Of a stretch of 5,950 nt of DNA, positions 1-5,646 are shown piece by piece. Source of the stretch: an uncultured Clostridia bacterium (GTDB taxonomy: Bacteria > Bacillota > Clostridia > Oscillospirales > Ruminococcaceae); the NCBI GenBank assembly GCA_945947715.1, contig CAMEYZ010000136.1, positions 1-5,950 on the forward strand, written 5' to 3'. Below the pieces are notes generated by a model, which searched no databases, was not told the DNA's origin, and saw nothing but the letters and a program-made list of their open reading frames with translations. The position numbers and the translations under genes were made by a program. How positions within the stretch are numbered: position 1 is the first letter of the stretch; the number at the start of each line of letters is the position of its first letter.

Positions 1-41
1 GGTTGACGTCAACCCCTCTAATTTGGTTGACAGTGGTTGAC
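1..41. repeat. GGTTGAC repeat cluster, left (one palindrome plus two direct copies)
   Basis: GGTTGACGTCAACC at 1-14 is a perfect 14-bp palindrome. GGTTGAC recurs at 25-31 and 35-41, 10 bp apart. The cluster lies within the coding sequence of the HTH gene and continues to the window edge, so more copies may exist. The same word clusters next to the relaxase promoter and oriT (5044-5131), which supports an iteron or operator role rather than chance. Confidence 0.65.
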
Positions 42-150
42 GGTTTATCTTTTTGAATACTGCCTGTTTTGAAACGCCTATTTCTTCAGCTATTTCTCTT
101 ACTGTCTTCTCATAAGCCACGGTTTTCTGATTATTTAACGTACCCATCAT
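1..150 (-). CDS. Small HTH DNA-binding protein, plasmid RepB/DUF536-like N-terminus (partial, runs off left edge)
   Basis: Exactly 50 codons are visible from an ATG at 150 to the left edge, with no stop, so the C-terminus is missing. Residues about 16-40 (TVREIAEEIGVSKQAVFKKI) form a typical helix-turn-helix: a first helix around REIAEEI, a GVS turn and a recognition helix around KQAVFKKI. Small plasmid and conjugative-element proteins of Firmicutes, often labelled RepB or DUF536, begin in the same way and are thought to act in replication control. A second ATG lies directly after the first. The site AGGGTG (155-160) sits 4 nt upstream and overlaps the stop codon of the preceding replication gene, so the two are probably co-transcribed and translationally coupled. 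Unusually, codons 37-50 are built on GTCAACC/GGTTGAC repeats, so the gene body may carry binding sites. Family assignment comes from the HTH and context only. Confidence 0.7.
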   Translation of the reverse strand, partial: MMGTLNNQKTVAYEKTVREIAEEIGVSKQAVFKKINRQPLSTKLEGLTST

Positions 151-158
151 ATTGCACC

Positions 159-1766
159 CTATCTATAATTTTTGTGTTTTGAAGTCTCTGACGATATTTT
201 CAGCTCATCAAGAATCTGATCGCTCAGTCCCTGCGACGGAGCAAGGCGGACAACAATTTTCCCGTTCTCGATAACAATCTGACGCTGCGGTTCTTCCGTT
301 GTGCGCGGATTCTCCATCTCCGCCCGGATTGAATCAAAATACTTGGCGACCGTATGGCGATCTATGTGCAGAGCCGCCGCGATCTCGGACTTTTTATTTA
401 CATCCGGATTAGAAATCATATACTCTCGTATAAGCTGTTCCTTGGTGGGACGCCCATTGCCGTCCCACCAATTCGCCTTTCCCTGCTGTTTTATCTTAAC
501 ATCTCTGACAGCACGAGCTACTTCTAAATGCTGAGCCTGTTTCTGACCGTTCCGTTTATTCGCGGGAATCGGAATTCCGGAATACTTTGCGATATCGTCG
601 CGCGGAAAAGTCACAAAGCTCTCGTTGTACATCTCAAGCGCCTTGATTACATCGTCTTCCGTGAAACGGTTGCTTTCCTCGTAGCTCATATCATCAAAGA
701 GCTTAAGCAGCGAAAAAGCATCCTGCCGCAGCTCGTCTTCAGCGATATTGCACTTAACCGCGTAAATCGCAAGCGTCATGATACCGTAGAACCGATGTCC
801 GACATGGATCTCGGTTCTGATCTTATTCAGCCACCAGTCATACAGATCGCGTTTTACCGTCCATCTCCCGCGCTTTTCGCCGCGGACAACGCGCCGATCG
901 TACCAGTCCGGATACTTCTTCCTTGCTTCTTCGAGGGATAACGGCTTTTTCTGCAGAATTCCGACCACACGCTGGAAATCACCGTTCGTATCGGGCAAAA
1001 ATCCGAGCAGATATCCAAGTGAAACCCGCTTTCCGAGCCGATACGCCACGACCGGATAATCGCGCCCAAGCTTTGTCTGGCTGCCGACGACCCGGAACCC
1101 CTGCAGCACACTCTGAATCTGAGGTTCCTTCAGCGTCGACGTATAGTTGTTCCAGATTCTCCGCGTCAAGGCATACTTCAGCTCACGCAGGAAAGCCTGA
1201 AACTGAGGATACATCGCCACCGGACTCTCAAGAAAATAGTATAAGTGAAGCCCGGTGCCGCTGTTGACGACAAAGGTCGCTTCGGGAATCATTCCCCGCT
1301 TCATTTCATGAAACGTGTCCCTGAGCTGCGGCATTTCGACGCCGTCAAGGTCGAATGCAATGGCGTATATATACCGGGCATTCTTTCCGACCCTGGATTT
1401 TCCGTAGTAAGACACGGGGGACATGATCACAAATTTTTTGCCGATCATCTCATCAAGACTCTCAAGCCCGTCGTTGAGAATATACTTCTCGGCGCTTACC
1501 TTTACGTCATCTCTATTGCCAGACGTCCCAGGAGCCCCTACAACGCCCTCTGAGGCGCGTTCACCTATGTCGACACATATTCCTATGCCATTGCCTTTTC
1601 CGTCCTCGTAGTGCCCTTTACGCTCGAAGGAGCCGACGGGAAAGAGTTCGCGGTAGAACGTATGGGGATCAACACGCTCGTAATATGTATCCATCCATGC
1701 GTTCTTCTCAAGATACAGCGTCCGCTGCTCCTGAATATACGGGCTGTTTTCAGAACTGTTATTCAT
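159..1766 (-). CDS. Primase-type plasmid replication protein (AEP-like catalytic domain plus C-terminal HTH)
   Basis: This 535-residue protein has the motif order of archaeo-eukaryotic-type primases used by plasmids. Motif 1 is AFDLDGV (137-143, with D139 and D141 as likely metal ligands). Motif 2 is NSGTGLHLYYFLE (168-180, with H174). A third basic motif, FRVVGSQTKLG (224-234), matches the R-x-x-G-[ST]-x-x-K pattern of the family. Residues about 300-385 are a helical segment resembling the region that follows the primase core in such proteins. Residues 440-480 (NKKSEIAAALHIDRHTVAKYF within it) form an HTH that could bind the origin. It probably primes or initiates replication of the element in the cytoplasm. 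The start at 1766 is supported by GAGGTGA (1771-1777). It is followed after 8 nt by the HTH gene. I see no helicase domain, so unwinding would rely on the host. I found no convincing promoter directly upstream; only a TATAAC-like -10 without a good -35 is visible near 1795-1800. The primase-like fold is fairly sure; the role as Rep is inferred. Confidence 0.75.
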   Translation of the reverse strand: MNNSSENSPYIQEQRTLYLEKNAWMDTYYERVDPHTFYRELFPVGSFERKGHYEDGKGNGIGICVDIGERASEGVVGAPGTSGNRDDVKVSAEKYILNDGLESLDEMIGKKFVIMSPVSYYGKSRVGKNARYIYAIAFDLDGVEMPQLRDTFHEMKRGMIPEATFVVNSGTGLHLYYFLESPVAMYPQFQAFLRELKYALTRRIWNNYTSTLKEPQIQSVLQGFRVVGSQTKLGRDYPVVAYRLGKRVSLGYLLGFLPDTNGDFQRVVGILQKKPLSLEEARKKYPDWYDRRVVRGEKRGRWTVKRDLYDWWLNKIRTEIHVGHRFYGIMTLAIYAVKCNIAEDELRQDAFSLLKLFDDMSYEESNRFTEDDVIKALEMYNESFVTFPRDDIAKYSGIPIPANKRNGQKQAQHLEVARAVRDVKIKQQGKANWWDGNGRPTKEQLIREYMISNPDVNKKSEIAAALHIDRHTVAKYFDSIRAEMENPRTTEEPQRQIVIENGKIVVRLAPSQGLSDQILDELKISSETSKHKNYR

Positions 1767-1801
1767 AAAATCACCTCAATGCGTATACATCGTGTTATAT
1801 A

Positions 1802-1858
1802 TCCACCGGCACTTTACCACAGGCTAAAGCCTGCGCTGCGCGCCGCTGAAGCGGTGGA
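1802..1858. repeat. Branched inverted repeat upstream of replication gene
   Basis: Outer arms TCCACCG (1802-1808) and CGGTGGA (1852-1858) are perfect complements. Inside are two short hairpins: CAGGCT/AGCCTG (1820-1825/1828-1833) and CCGCT/AGCGG (about 1842-1853), the second competing with the outer arm. On the minus strand this would lie in or just above the leader of the replication gene, so it could be an RNA structure, a single-strand initiation site or an attenuator. Confidence 0.45.
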
Positions 1859-1866
1859 AAAGTACC

Positions 1867-1889
1867 GAATTTAAGTCTACACTAAATTC
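1867..1889. repeat. Inverted repeat GAATTTA / TAAATTC
   Basis: Seven-base perfect arms at 1867-1873 and 1883-1889 with a 9-nt loop. A second short hairpin, CCCGC/GCGGG (1896-1900/1905-1909), follows at once. Each is modest alone, but they belong to a dense run of hairpins between 1802 and 2030. Confidence 0.4.
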
Positions 1890-1913
1890 ATAGAACCCGC
1901 TGCGGCGGGGAAA

Positions 1914-1968
1914 GGGGAAAGGCGGGGAGCAAAAGAGTAAACCAGAAAGTCACCTCCCCGCCTTCCCC
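1914..1968. repeat. GC-rich long inverted repeat (candidate origin or ssi hairpin)
   Basis: GGCGGGGAG (1921-1929) pairs perfectly with CTCCCCGCC (1954-1962). The pairing extends outward through A-T pairs to GGGG (1914-1917) and CCCC (1965-1968) with a single bulge, giving a stem of about 15 bp around a 24-nt loop. No T-run follows on either strand, so it is unlikely to be a terminator. Its position ahead of a primase-type rep gene suits a replication structure. Confidence 0.5.
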
Positions 1969-1971
1969 CTC

Positions 1972-2030
1972 GATTGACCTATTGAAATGTGGAAAACCCT
2001 GCGGGTTTACCACAATCCAACAGGTCAATC
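1972..2030. repeat. 59-bp inverted repeat (candidate origin or ssi hairpin)
   Basis: Outer arms GATTGACCT (1972-1980) and AGGTCAATC (2022-2030) are perfectly complementary over 9 bp. An inner stem pairs TGTGG and AAACCC with GGGTTT and CCACA around a TGC loop, with one A-A mismatch. It follows the GC-rich hairpin after 3 bp, so single-stranded DNA here would fold into consecutive stems. RSF1010-type RepB primases recognise hairpin ssi sites; that parallel is inference. Confidence 0.5.
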
Positions 2031-2151
2031 TCACCCCCAACCCCCCCTCCGACTTTCTGTCTTATCTTTTTTAGAGAGCGAAAGAGTAATATTTTTACAT
2101 TTTTAGCAATTCAGCAAGGCTCGTTAGGGTCACTATACCCTATGCGGCGGC

Positions 2152-2248
2152 GTTTATTATCAATATATTTTTTCGCCATTTTTGAGTTTCCAGTAACTTG
2201 TATTTACCCATACGGGTGTTTATTATCAATAGTTTTTTCGCCATTTTT
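2152..2248. repeat. Pair of 31-32 bp direct repeats
   Basis: Copies at 2152-2183 and 2218-2248 share GTTTATTATCAATA, then a T6 tract, CGCC and ATTTTT. They differ only by a substitution and one-base gap just before the T6 tract. Start-to-start spacing is 66 bp, about six helical turns. The copies could be protein-binding sites or the trace of a small duplication. Confidence 0.6.
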
Positions 2249-2314
2249 ATCGCGATTTTGAGCATATTGCACCACACATAGAATGAAATTTCAAGAGTTT
2301 TCCAAAGCAGGTAT

Positions 2315-2338
2315 ACGCCATCCATTTTCGGACGGCGT
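2315..2338 (-). terminator. Weak terminator-like hairpin after the ATPase gene
   Basis: ACGCCATCC (2315-2323) and GGACGGCGT (2330-2338) form a 9-bp stem with one wobble pair and a 6-nt loop. It lies 18 nt past the ATPase stop codon in the direction of transcription. There is no U-tract after it on the minus strand, so it may only stabilise the 3' end. Confidence 0.3.
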
Positions 2339-2356
2339 TTGCATTTTCATGAGATA

Positions 2357-3583
2357 TCAGATCAGATTGCTCGGAATGAAACTGTTCTTATCGTCAATCG
2401 GCACCGGTTCCTCGCACATACATACTATCCCTCCGGCTCCGCGGCTCAGTTCCGCCTTATCCAGTATCTCGTATTTCTTTACTTCCCGCCGGTCAGGGCT
2501 TGCAGACTTTTTGATTTCAAGCGGGTGGATGATGTTGTTTTCTTCCACGAACACGTCTATCTCCTTGGCATTGGAATCGCGGTAGTAGGTCAGATTTGCT
2601 TTTGAGCGTGCATATCTGTAATTCCGCACAAGCTCCATAACCACATAATTTTCATAGAAATGCCCGCTTGCAGCGCCGCTCATCAGAACCTCCGCCGTCA
2701 GCCACATGGAAAGATACGCGCACAATCCCGTGTCGCAGAAATACAGCTTCGGCGTCTTGGAGAGCCGCTTCAGCGCATTGTTGGAATAAGGCTCAAGCAG
2801 ATACACGATATGCAGCCCCTGCAGTACGCGCAGCCATTCCTTCGCCGTCGGACCGGATATGTCCGCCGACTCCGCCAGCGTCGCATAGTTCACCTGTTCA
2901 GAAACAAGAGCCGCGCATCCCGCGAGGAATTTTCTGAACCTGATCGTATCCGTGATCCCGCCGGCTTCGGCGACGTCCCGCATCAGATAGGTGTCTATAT
3001 ACGAATTAAAGTACTCCTGTCTCATTTCATCGTCGGCGCCGCAGATCTGCGGCATACCGCCCTCCCATATGTGCCGGAACACCTTTACGACATCGTTCCT
3101 TTCCGCCCTGCTCTGACGCCGCATCAGATTTTCAAAAGAAAAGTCGAGATCTTCGTCATATACAATTCCGGCCTTTTCCCGCTGAGACAGGCTGAACAGC
3201 TCAAAAATCGCGATTCGCCCCGCGAGCGTTTCCCGCACCTTCTCCATCATCTGGTACTGCTGGGAGCCTGTGAGCCAGATAAGCCCGGTTTCGTCCGTCT
3301 CATCGCAAATGATTTTTATCTGCTCAAACAGCTCCGGCGCTTTCTGCACCTCGTCGATCAGGATCGGCGGCTTGTACGTCTGAAAAAACAGCACCGGATC
3401 GCTCTGCGCCAACTCTCTCGCCATTGCGTTGTCCATGCTCACATACCTGCGGTCCGTTCCCTCCGCCAGATGCTTCAGCATCGTTGTCTTGCCGACCTGA
3501 CGGGCGCCCGTGACCAGAATCGCCTTGAAGAAATCGTTCGCTTTCAGAATTTTCCGTTCCAGTTCCCGCTCAATATATGCCAT
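2357..3583 (-). CDS. AAA ATPase with C-terminal DUF4143 nuclease-like domain
   Basis: This 408-residue protein has the usual length and layout of the AAA_14/DUF4143 family. Walker A is GARQVGKTT (26-34). Walker B is PPILIDEVQ (72-80), with the family-typical DEVQ. A sensor-like LIWLTGSQQY (101-110) follows, then AGRIAIFELFSLS (121-133), also typical of the family. The C-terminal half contains YIDTYLMRDV and PKLYFCDTGL (DUF4143). It ends in a PD-(D/E)xK-like set: E311, D343 in AKEIDVFVE and E356-x-K358 in LEIKKS. The biochemical role of these widespread proteins is not established. The start at 3583 is preferred over the ATG 36 nt upstream because GGAGGGG (3589-3595) lies directly before it. 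A near-perfect promoter lies upstream, so it is transcribed independently of the relaxase. It looks intact. As a gene between mobilization and replication functions it is probably cargo. Confidence 0.9.
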   Translation of the reverse strand: MAYIERELERKILKANDFFKAILVTGARQVGKTTMLKHLAEGTDRRYVSMDNAMARELAQSDPVLFFQTYKPPILIDEVQKAPELFEQIKIICDETDETGLIWLTGSQQYQMMEKVRETLAGRIAIFELFSLSQREKAGIVYDEDLDFSFENLMRRQSRAERNDVVKVFRHIWEGGMPQICGADDEMRQEYFNSYIDTYLMRDVAEAGGITDTIRFRKFLAGCAALVSEQVNYATLAESADISGPTAKEWLRVLQGLHIVYLLEPYSNNALKRLSKTPKLYFCDTGLCAYLSMWLTAEVLMSGAASGHFYENYVVMELVRNYRYARSKANLTYYRDSNAKEIDVFVEENNIIHPLEIKKSASPDRREVKKYEILDKAELSRGAGGIVCMCEEPVPIDDKNSFIPSNLI

Positions 3584-3624
3584 ACTCGCCCCTCCAATTT
3601 TTATGATAATATAAACCATGCTTT

Positions 3625-3653
3625 ATTATATCATAGTTTTCCCGCTTTGTCAA
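3625..3653 (-). promoter_or_regulatory. Consensus promoter of the ATPase gene
   Basis: Read on the minus strand, TTGACA (3648-3653), a 17-nt spacer and TATAAT (3625-3630) match the sigma-70/sigma-A consensus exactly. The ATPase start codon is about 42 nt downstream. An imperfect AT-rich palindrome (TGATAATATAAA at 3604-3615 and TTTATTATATCA at 3622-3633, 10 of 12 pairs) covers the -10 and the likely start of transcription and could be an operator. Confidence 0.8.
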
Positions 3654-3727
3654 CGCCAAATTCAATGTTGAACTTGTCGAATCTCCTCTACTTGTAAATT
3701 TTTTATTGCTTCATTGTAACTTTTTTA

Positions 3728-4975
3728 CTATAATTCTACATTTTCTTTTTTATTCTCGTGCTTACTATTTTCAACCGCCTCCTCCTGCTTCTCCTGCGTT
3801 GGAAGAAGCTTTTTCGCCGCGTCGATCACCGGCTTGAGCCTTTCGGGCAAATGCTCCTCGATATAGTCAAGCATATTCTCAATTGCGTCAAGCAGCCTGT
3901 CGGTGAAGCTCCGCTCGCTGTCGAGGCATCCCCTCAAATATTCGTTCTCCGCAGCCAGATCCGCGTTCATACGGTTCAGACGGTCGAGCCGCTGACGTTC
4001 CTCAAGCTGCCTTAGCGGCGACGGTATTTTCGCGTTCAGACGCCGGTTCTCGCTCTCCAGCTCTCTGACCCGCTGCTCTGCGGCCGCTCCGCGGACAGCC
4101 ATCGCCTTGAGCTTGTCTATATCCTCGACGGTCACGCCCTTTACGGTGCCGAATGCGGCCTTCTCGGGCTTTATTTCATCAAGAGCCAGCTTTACCTTCT
4201 CTGCGCGCTTCAGGAGCTTCTGTGAGCCCTCCAGAGCCTTGTTTTCGGCCCTCAGCGCATTCCTCCTTTCCTCCTCCTCTGCGGCTTGACGGACGCTCTC
4301 GAGCTCCCTGACGGCAGCCTTATATTCCGTGAGCTCCATATGCGGACGAGTACTGCCAAGAGATATGACTTCAAATCCCTGCTCCGCCGCAAACGCCTTC
4401 AGCGTCTCTTTTTCACGCTCCATCCAGAATTTCCACTCGGTCTCGTTGCGGCTCCTGCCTACAAAGCCCTGCTGCTTGAGCGCCTGCTTCAGGGATACTC
4501 GTGTTGCCAGTCCTCTTGTCTGCTCTGTCGCCACAGGAACAAAATCAATATGCAGATGCGGAGTAGCCTCGTCGAGATGAAGCACCATGTTGAACACCCT
4601 GAGGTGAGGATTGCGTTCCTGAAAGCTCTCCGCAAAGGCTGTCAGAGCCGCGGCGGCACGATCTCCGTTCTCTGTCCCGCAGGCGCAGTCTCCGAGATTT
4701 CCGATCTGAAATATGGACTCATGAAAGAGCTTCTCCTGCTTTCCCTGACGTATATGCTCGTAGTAGTCTGGTATCTTGTCCCGGGTCTTTTTCTTTCCGG
4801 CGTTGTACGCAGCTACAGCCTCATCGAACAGCTCATGATACACGGTTTTAAGATCGTCGTTGCAAAAAACCACGTTCAGATGAGTCCGTTCCTTGTCCAC
4901 GTTAGCAGCTGTGAACGAGCGGTTGTTGTGCCTGATGCTGCCCTTACCGGTCATTCCGGCGATGGTGACTTCCAT
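3728..4975 (-). CDS. mobV: MobV/Pre-family relaxase (plasmid mobilization and recombination protein)
   Basis: This 415-residue protein nicks one strand at oriT and starts conjugative mobilization by a helper element. Motif I is SIRHNNRSF (13-21), followed by ERTHLN (29-34). H16 aligns with the His nucleophile of pMV158 MobM (H22), recalled from the literature. Motif III is HLDEATPHLHIDF (133-145), whose histidines bind the metal. The relaxase domain covers about 1-210. Residues about 215-350 are rich in Glu, Arg, Leu and Ala with heptad-like spacing, a likely coiled coil, as is usual in MobV proteins. The tail is charged. AAGGGAG (4984-4990), 8 nt upstream, supports the start. Its promoter and an oriT-like hairpin region lie just upstream, the standard arrangement for this family. 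The sequence appears intact. The position after THLN that is Tyr in MobM is Val35 here. Confidence 0.93.
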   Translation of the reverse strand: MEVTIAGMTGKGSIRHNNRSFTAANVDKERTHLNVVFCNDDLKTVYHELFDEAVAAYNAGKKKTRDKIPDYYEHIRQGKQEKLFHESIFQIGNLGDCACGTENGDRAAAALTAFAESFQERNPHLRVFNMVLHLDEATPHLHIDFVPVATEQTRGLATRVSLKQALKQQGFVGRSRNETEWKFWMEREKETLKAFAAEQGFEVISLGSTRPHMELTEYKAAVRELESVRQAAEEEERRNALRAENKALEGSQKLLKRAEKVKLALDEIKPEKAAFGTVKGVTVEDIDKLKAMAVRGAAAEQRVRELESENRRLNAKIPSPLRQLEERQRLDRLNRMNADLAAENEYLRGCLDSERSFTDRLLDAIENMLDYIEEHLPERLKPVIDAAKKLLPTQEKQEEAVENSKHENKKENVEL

Positions 4976-5023
4976 AAAAATCGCTCCCTTCAGAATTCAT
5001 AAACAACTATAGCCCACGGCAAT

Positions 5024-5052
5024 AGTATACCACAGACGAGCGGGGTTGTCAA
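5024..5052 (-). promoter_or_regulatory. Relaxase gene promoter, -35 inside a palindrome
   Basis: On the minus strand TTGACA (5047-5052), a 17-nt spacer and TATACT (5024-5029) form a strong promoter about 49 nt before the relaxase start codon. The -35 box lies within the palindrome GGTTGTCAACC (5044-5054), which carries the GGTTGAC word also found around oriT. A protein binding there would block transcription, consistent with autoregulation by the relaxase or control by the HTH protein. Confidence 0.75.
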
Positions 5053-5134
5053 CCTCTTTGTTACTTTCTGGTGAGAAAGTAACGCAAAAGCACTTTCACA
5101 CCATCGTCAACCGGTTGACAACCGGGTTGACAAC
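5044..5134. repeat. GGTTGACAAC repeat cluster, right
   Basis: GGTTGACAAC occurs at 5113-5122 and 5125-5134 on the plus strand, 12 bp apart, and at 5045-5054 on the minus strand. A further GTCAACC at 5106-5112 completes the palindrome GTCAACCGGTTGAC. These flank the oriT hairpin and overlap the relaxase -35 box. The core word is shared with the cluster at 1-41. Confidence 0.65.
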
Positions 5135-5150
5135 AGTATGAAAGTGCTTT
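5044..5150 (-). other. oriT: Probable origin of transfer (oriT) with nested inverted repeats
   Basis: Directly upstream of the relaxase gene lies a perfect 10-bp hairpin, GTTACTTTCT-GGTG-AGAAAGTAAC (5060-5083). It resembles in shape and sequence the ACTTTAT-GAAT-ATAAAGT repeat of the pMV158 oriT (recalled). A second perfect 12-bp inverted repeat, AAAGCACTTTCA (5087-5098) and TGAAAGTGCTTT (5139-5150), encloses the palindrome GTCAACCGGTTGAC (5106-5119). The nick site cannot be fixed from sequence; the first hairpin and the adjoining 5084-5098 stretch are the best candidates. Confidence 0.65.
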
Positions 5151-5544
5151 ACGCTCTCCGAGGGGGCTGCGGGGTTGCAGAATCGGCCGCCTGCACCGAA
5201 TCGTATGTTGCCGGAGCACCATCTTCAGCCGCACATTCGTCCGATTCTGTTCGGGGGTCTCCCCCGGCCGTCTGCGGACGGCTCCCCCTGAATTTGATGT
5301 TTCTGTCGTTCCTTCCAGACGAGAAAAGCACCATCGTCCAGCCGTCAATGCCGGAACGAATGTGATTTCGTTTTCCCTCTTGAGGTGGTAATTCGGTTTT
5401 GAGATCTTCATCTTGCAGCTCTATCGGCTCACATTACGCGTTATCTGAAGCGGTTTCGGCGACGTCTTTAAGCTCTACTTTCTTCAGACCTCTTATAAAC
5501 AATGTTTTACCAAGCGTTGAAATAAGTTTAAGTGCCGTGCTCAT
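5149..5544 (-). pseudogene. Small reading frame interrupted by a stop (probable gene remnant)
   Basis: One minus-strand frame stays open from ATG at 5544 to the stop at 5149 except for a single TAA at 5434-5436. The first part encodes 36 residues beginning MSTALKLISTLGKTLFIRGL. After the TAA the frame continues CEPIELQDEDLKTELPPQEG and runs another 95 codons; ATG 5334 is its first internal start. The two parts read as one soluble, charged protein that a CAA-to-TAA change could have split. Neither start has a good ribosome binding site. The last third is Pro/Ala/Asp-rich and GC-rich, unlike the start. I do not recognise the family, and a competing frame (5061-5411) is also open here, so this is a tentative call. 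Confidence 0.35.
5252..5281. repeat. Two adjacent GC-rich hairpins
   Basis: CGGGGG-TCT-CCCCCG (5252-5266) is a perfect 6-bp stem with a triloop. CCGTC-TGCG-GACGG (5268-5281) follows after one base. No T-run adjoins, so this is not a classical terminator. It lies inside the tentative small reading frame. Confidence 0.45.
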
Positions 5545-5644
5545 ATTCGACGCCGATAACGATAATATAACTATGTTCTTTAATTGTTTCGAACAGAATT
5601 GTCCCGGTATGAAAAATGGTAGCCAGCTGAGTAGCGTCTGTCAT
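5528..5644 (-). CDS. Possible 38-codon hypothetical ORF
   Basis: ATG at 5644 opens 38 codons beginning MTDATQLATIFHTGTILFET and ending at TAA 5528-5530. It overlaps by 17 nt the start of the next downstream frame (5544) in another register. Only a weak AAGAAG lies upstream, and it falls within the duplicated oriT-flank sequence. It may be the 5' part of the same decayed gene after a frameshift. No family is recognised. Confidence 0.22.
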   Translation of the reverse strand: MTDATQLATIFHTGTILFETIKEHSYIIVIGVEYEHGT

Positions 5645-5646
5645 TT

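Larger units (their letters stand above)
2031..2356. other. AT-rich non-coding spacer with T-tracts and repeats
   Basis: No supported gene lies here. It opens with a C-rich run (about 2032-2048), then an AT-rich stretch. A short inverted repeat, TAGGGT/ACCCTA (2125-2130/2137-2142), follows. A 31-32 bp direct repeat and the hairpin after the ATPase gene make up the rest. A 61-codon minus-strand reading frame (2140-2325) has no ribosome binding site and largely translates the direct repeat, so I do not call it a gene. Confidence 0.5.

Noticed and set aside
528..1553. Several plus-strand open frames of 85-137 codons
   Set aside because: All lie opposite the replication gene and show no start signals or motifs.
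1914..1968. GC-rich hairpin as a transcription terminator
   Set aside because: No T-run adjoins the stem on either strand and no gene ends there.
2140..2325. Minus-strand 61-codon frame in the rep-ATPase spacer
   Set aside because: No ribosome binding site, and much of it is a translation of the AT-rich direct repeats.
3584..3619. Upstream ATG giving a 420-residue ATPase
   Set aside because: The promoter -10 lies only a few bases before it and the good Shine-Dalgarno precedes the ATG at 3583, so the longer form would be nearly leaderless.
2660..3697. Plus-strand open frame of 345 codons
   Set aside because: It is antisense to the well-supported ATPase gene, has no ribosome binding site or recognisable domain, and its Arg/His/Leu-rich composition is typical of a shadow frame.
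4286..5002. Plus-strand open frame of 238 codons
   Set aside because: Antisense to the MobV relaxase, whose motifs I and III are intact; no family features.
5099..5338. CACCATCGTC repeated at 5099-5108 and 5329-5338
   Set aside because: Only 10 bp with no extended similarity or symmetry; could be chance.
5061..5411. Minus-strand 116-codon frame overlapping oriT
   Set aside because: It runs through the oriT inverted repeats and competes with another frame that reads more like protein; no ribosome binding site at ATG 5411.
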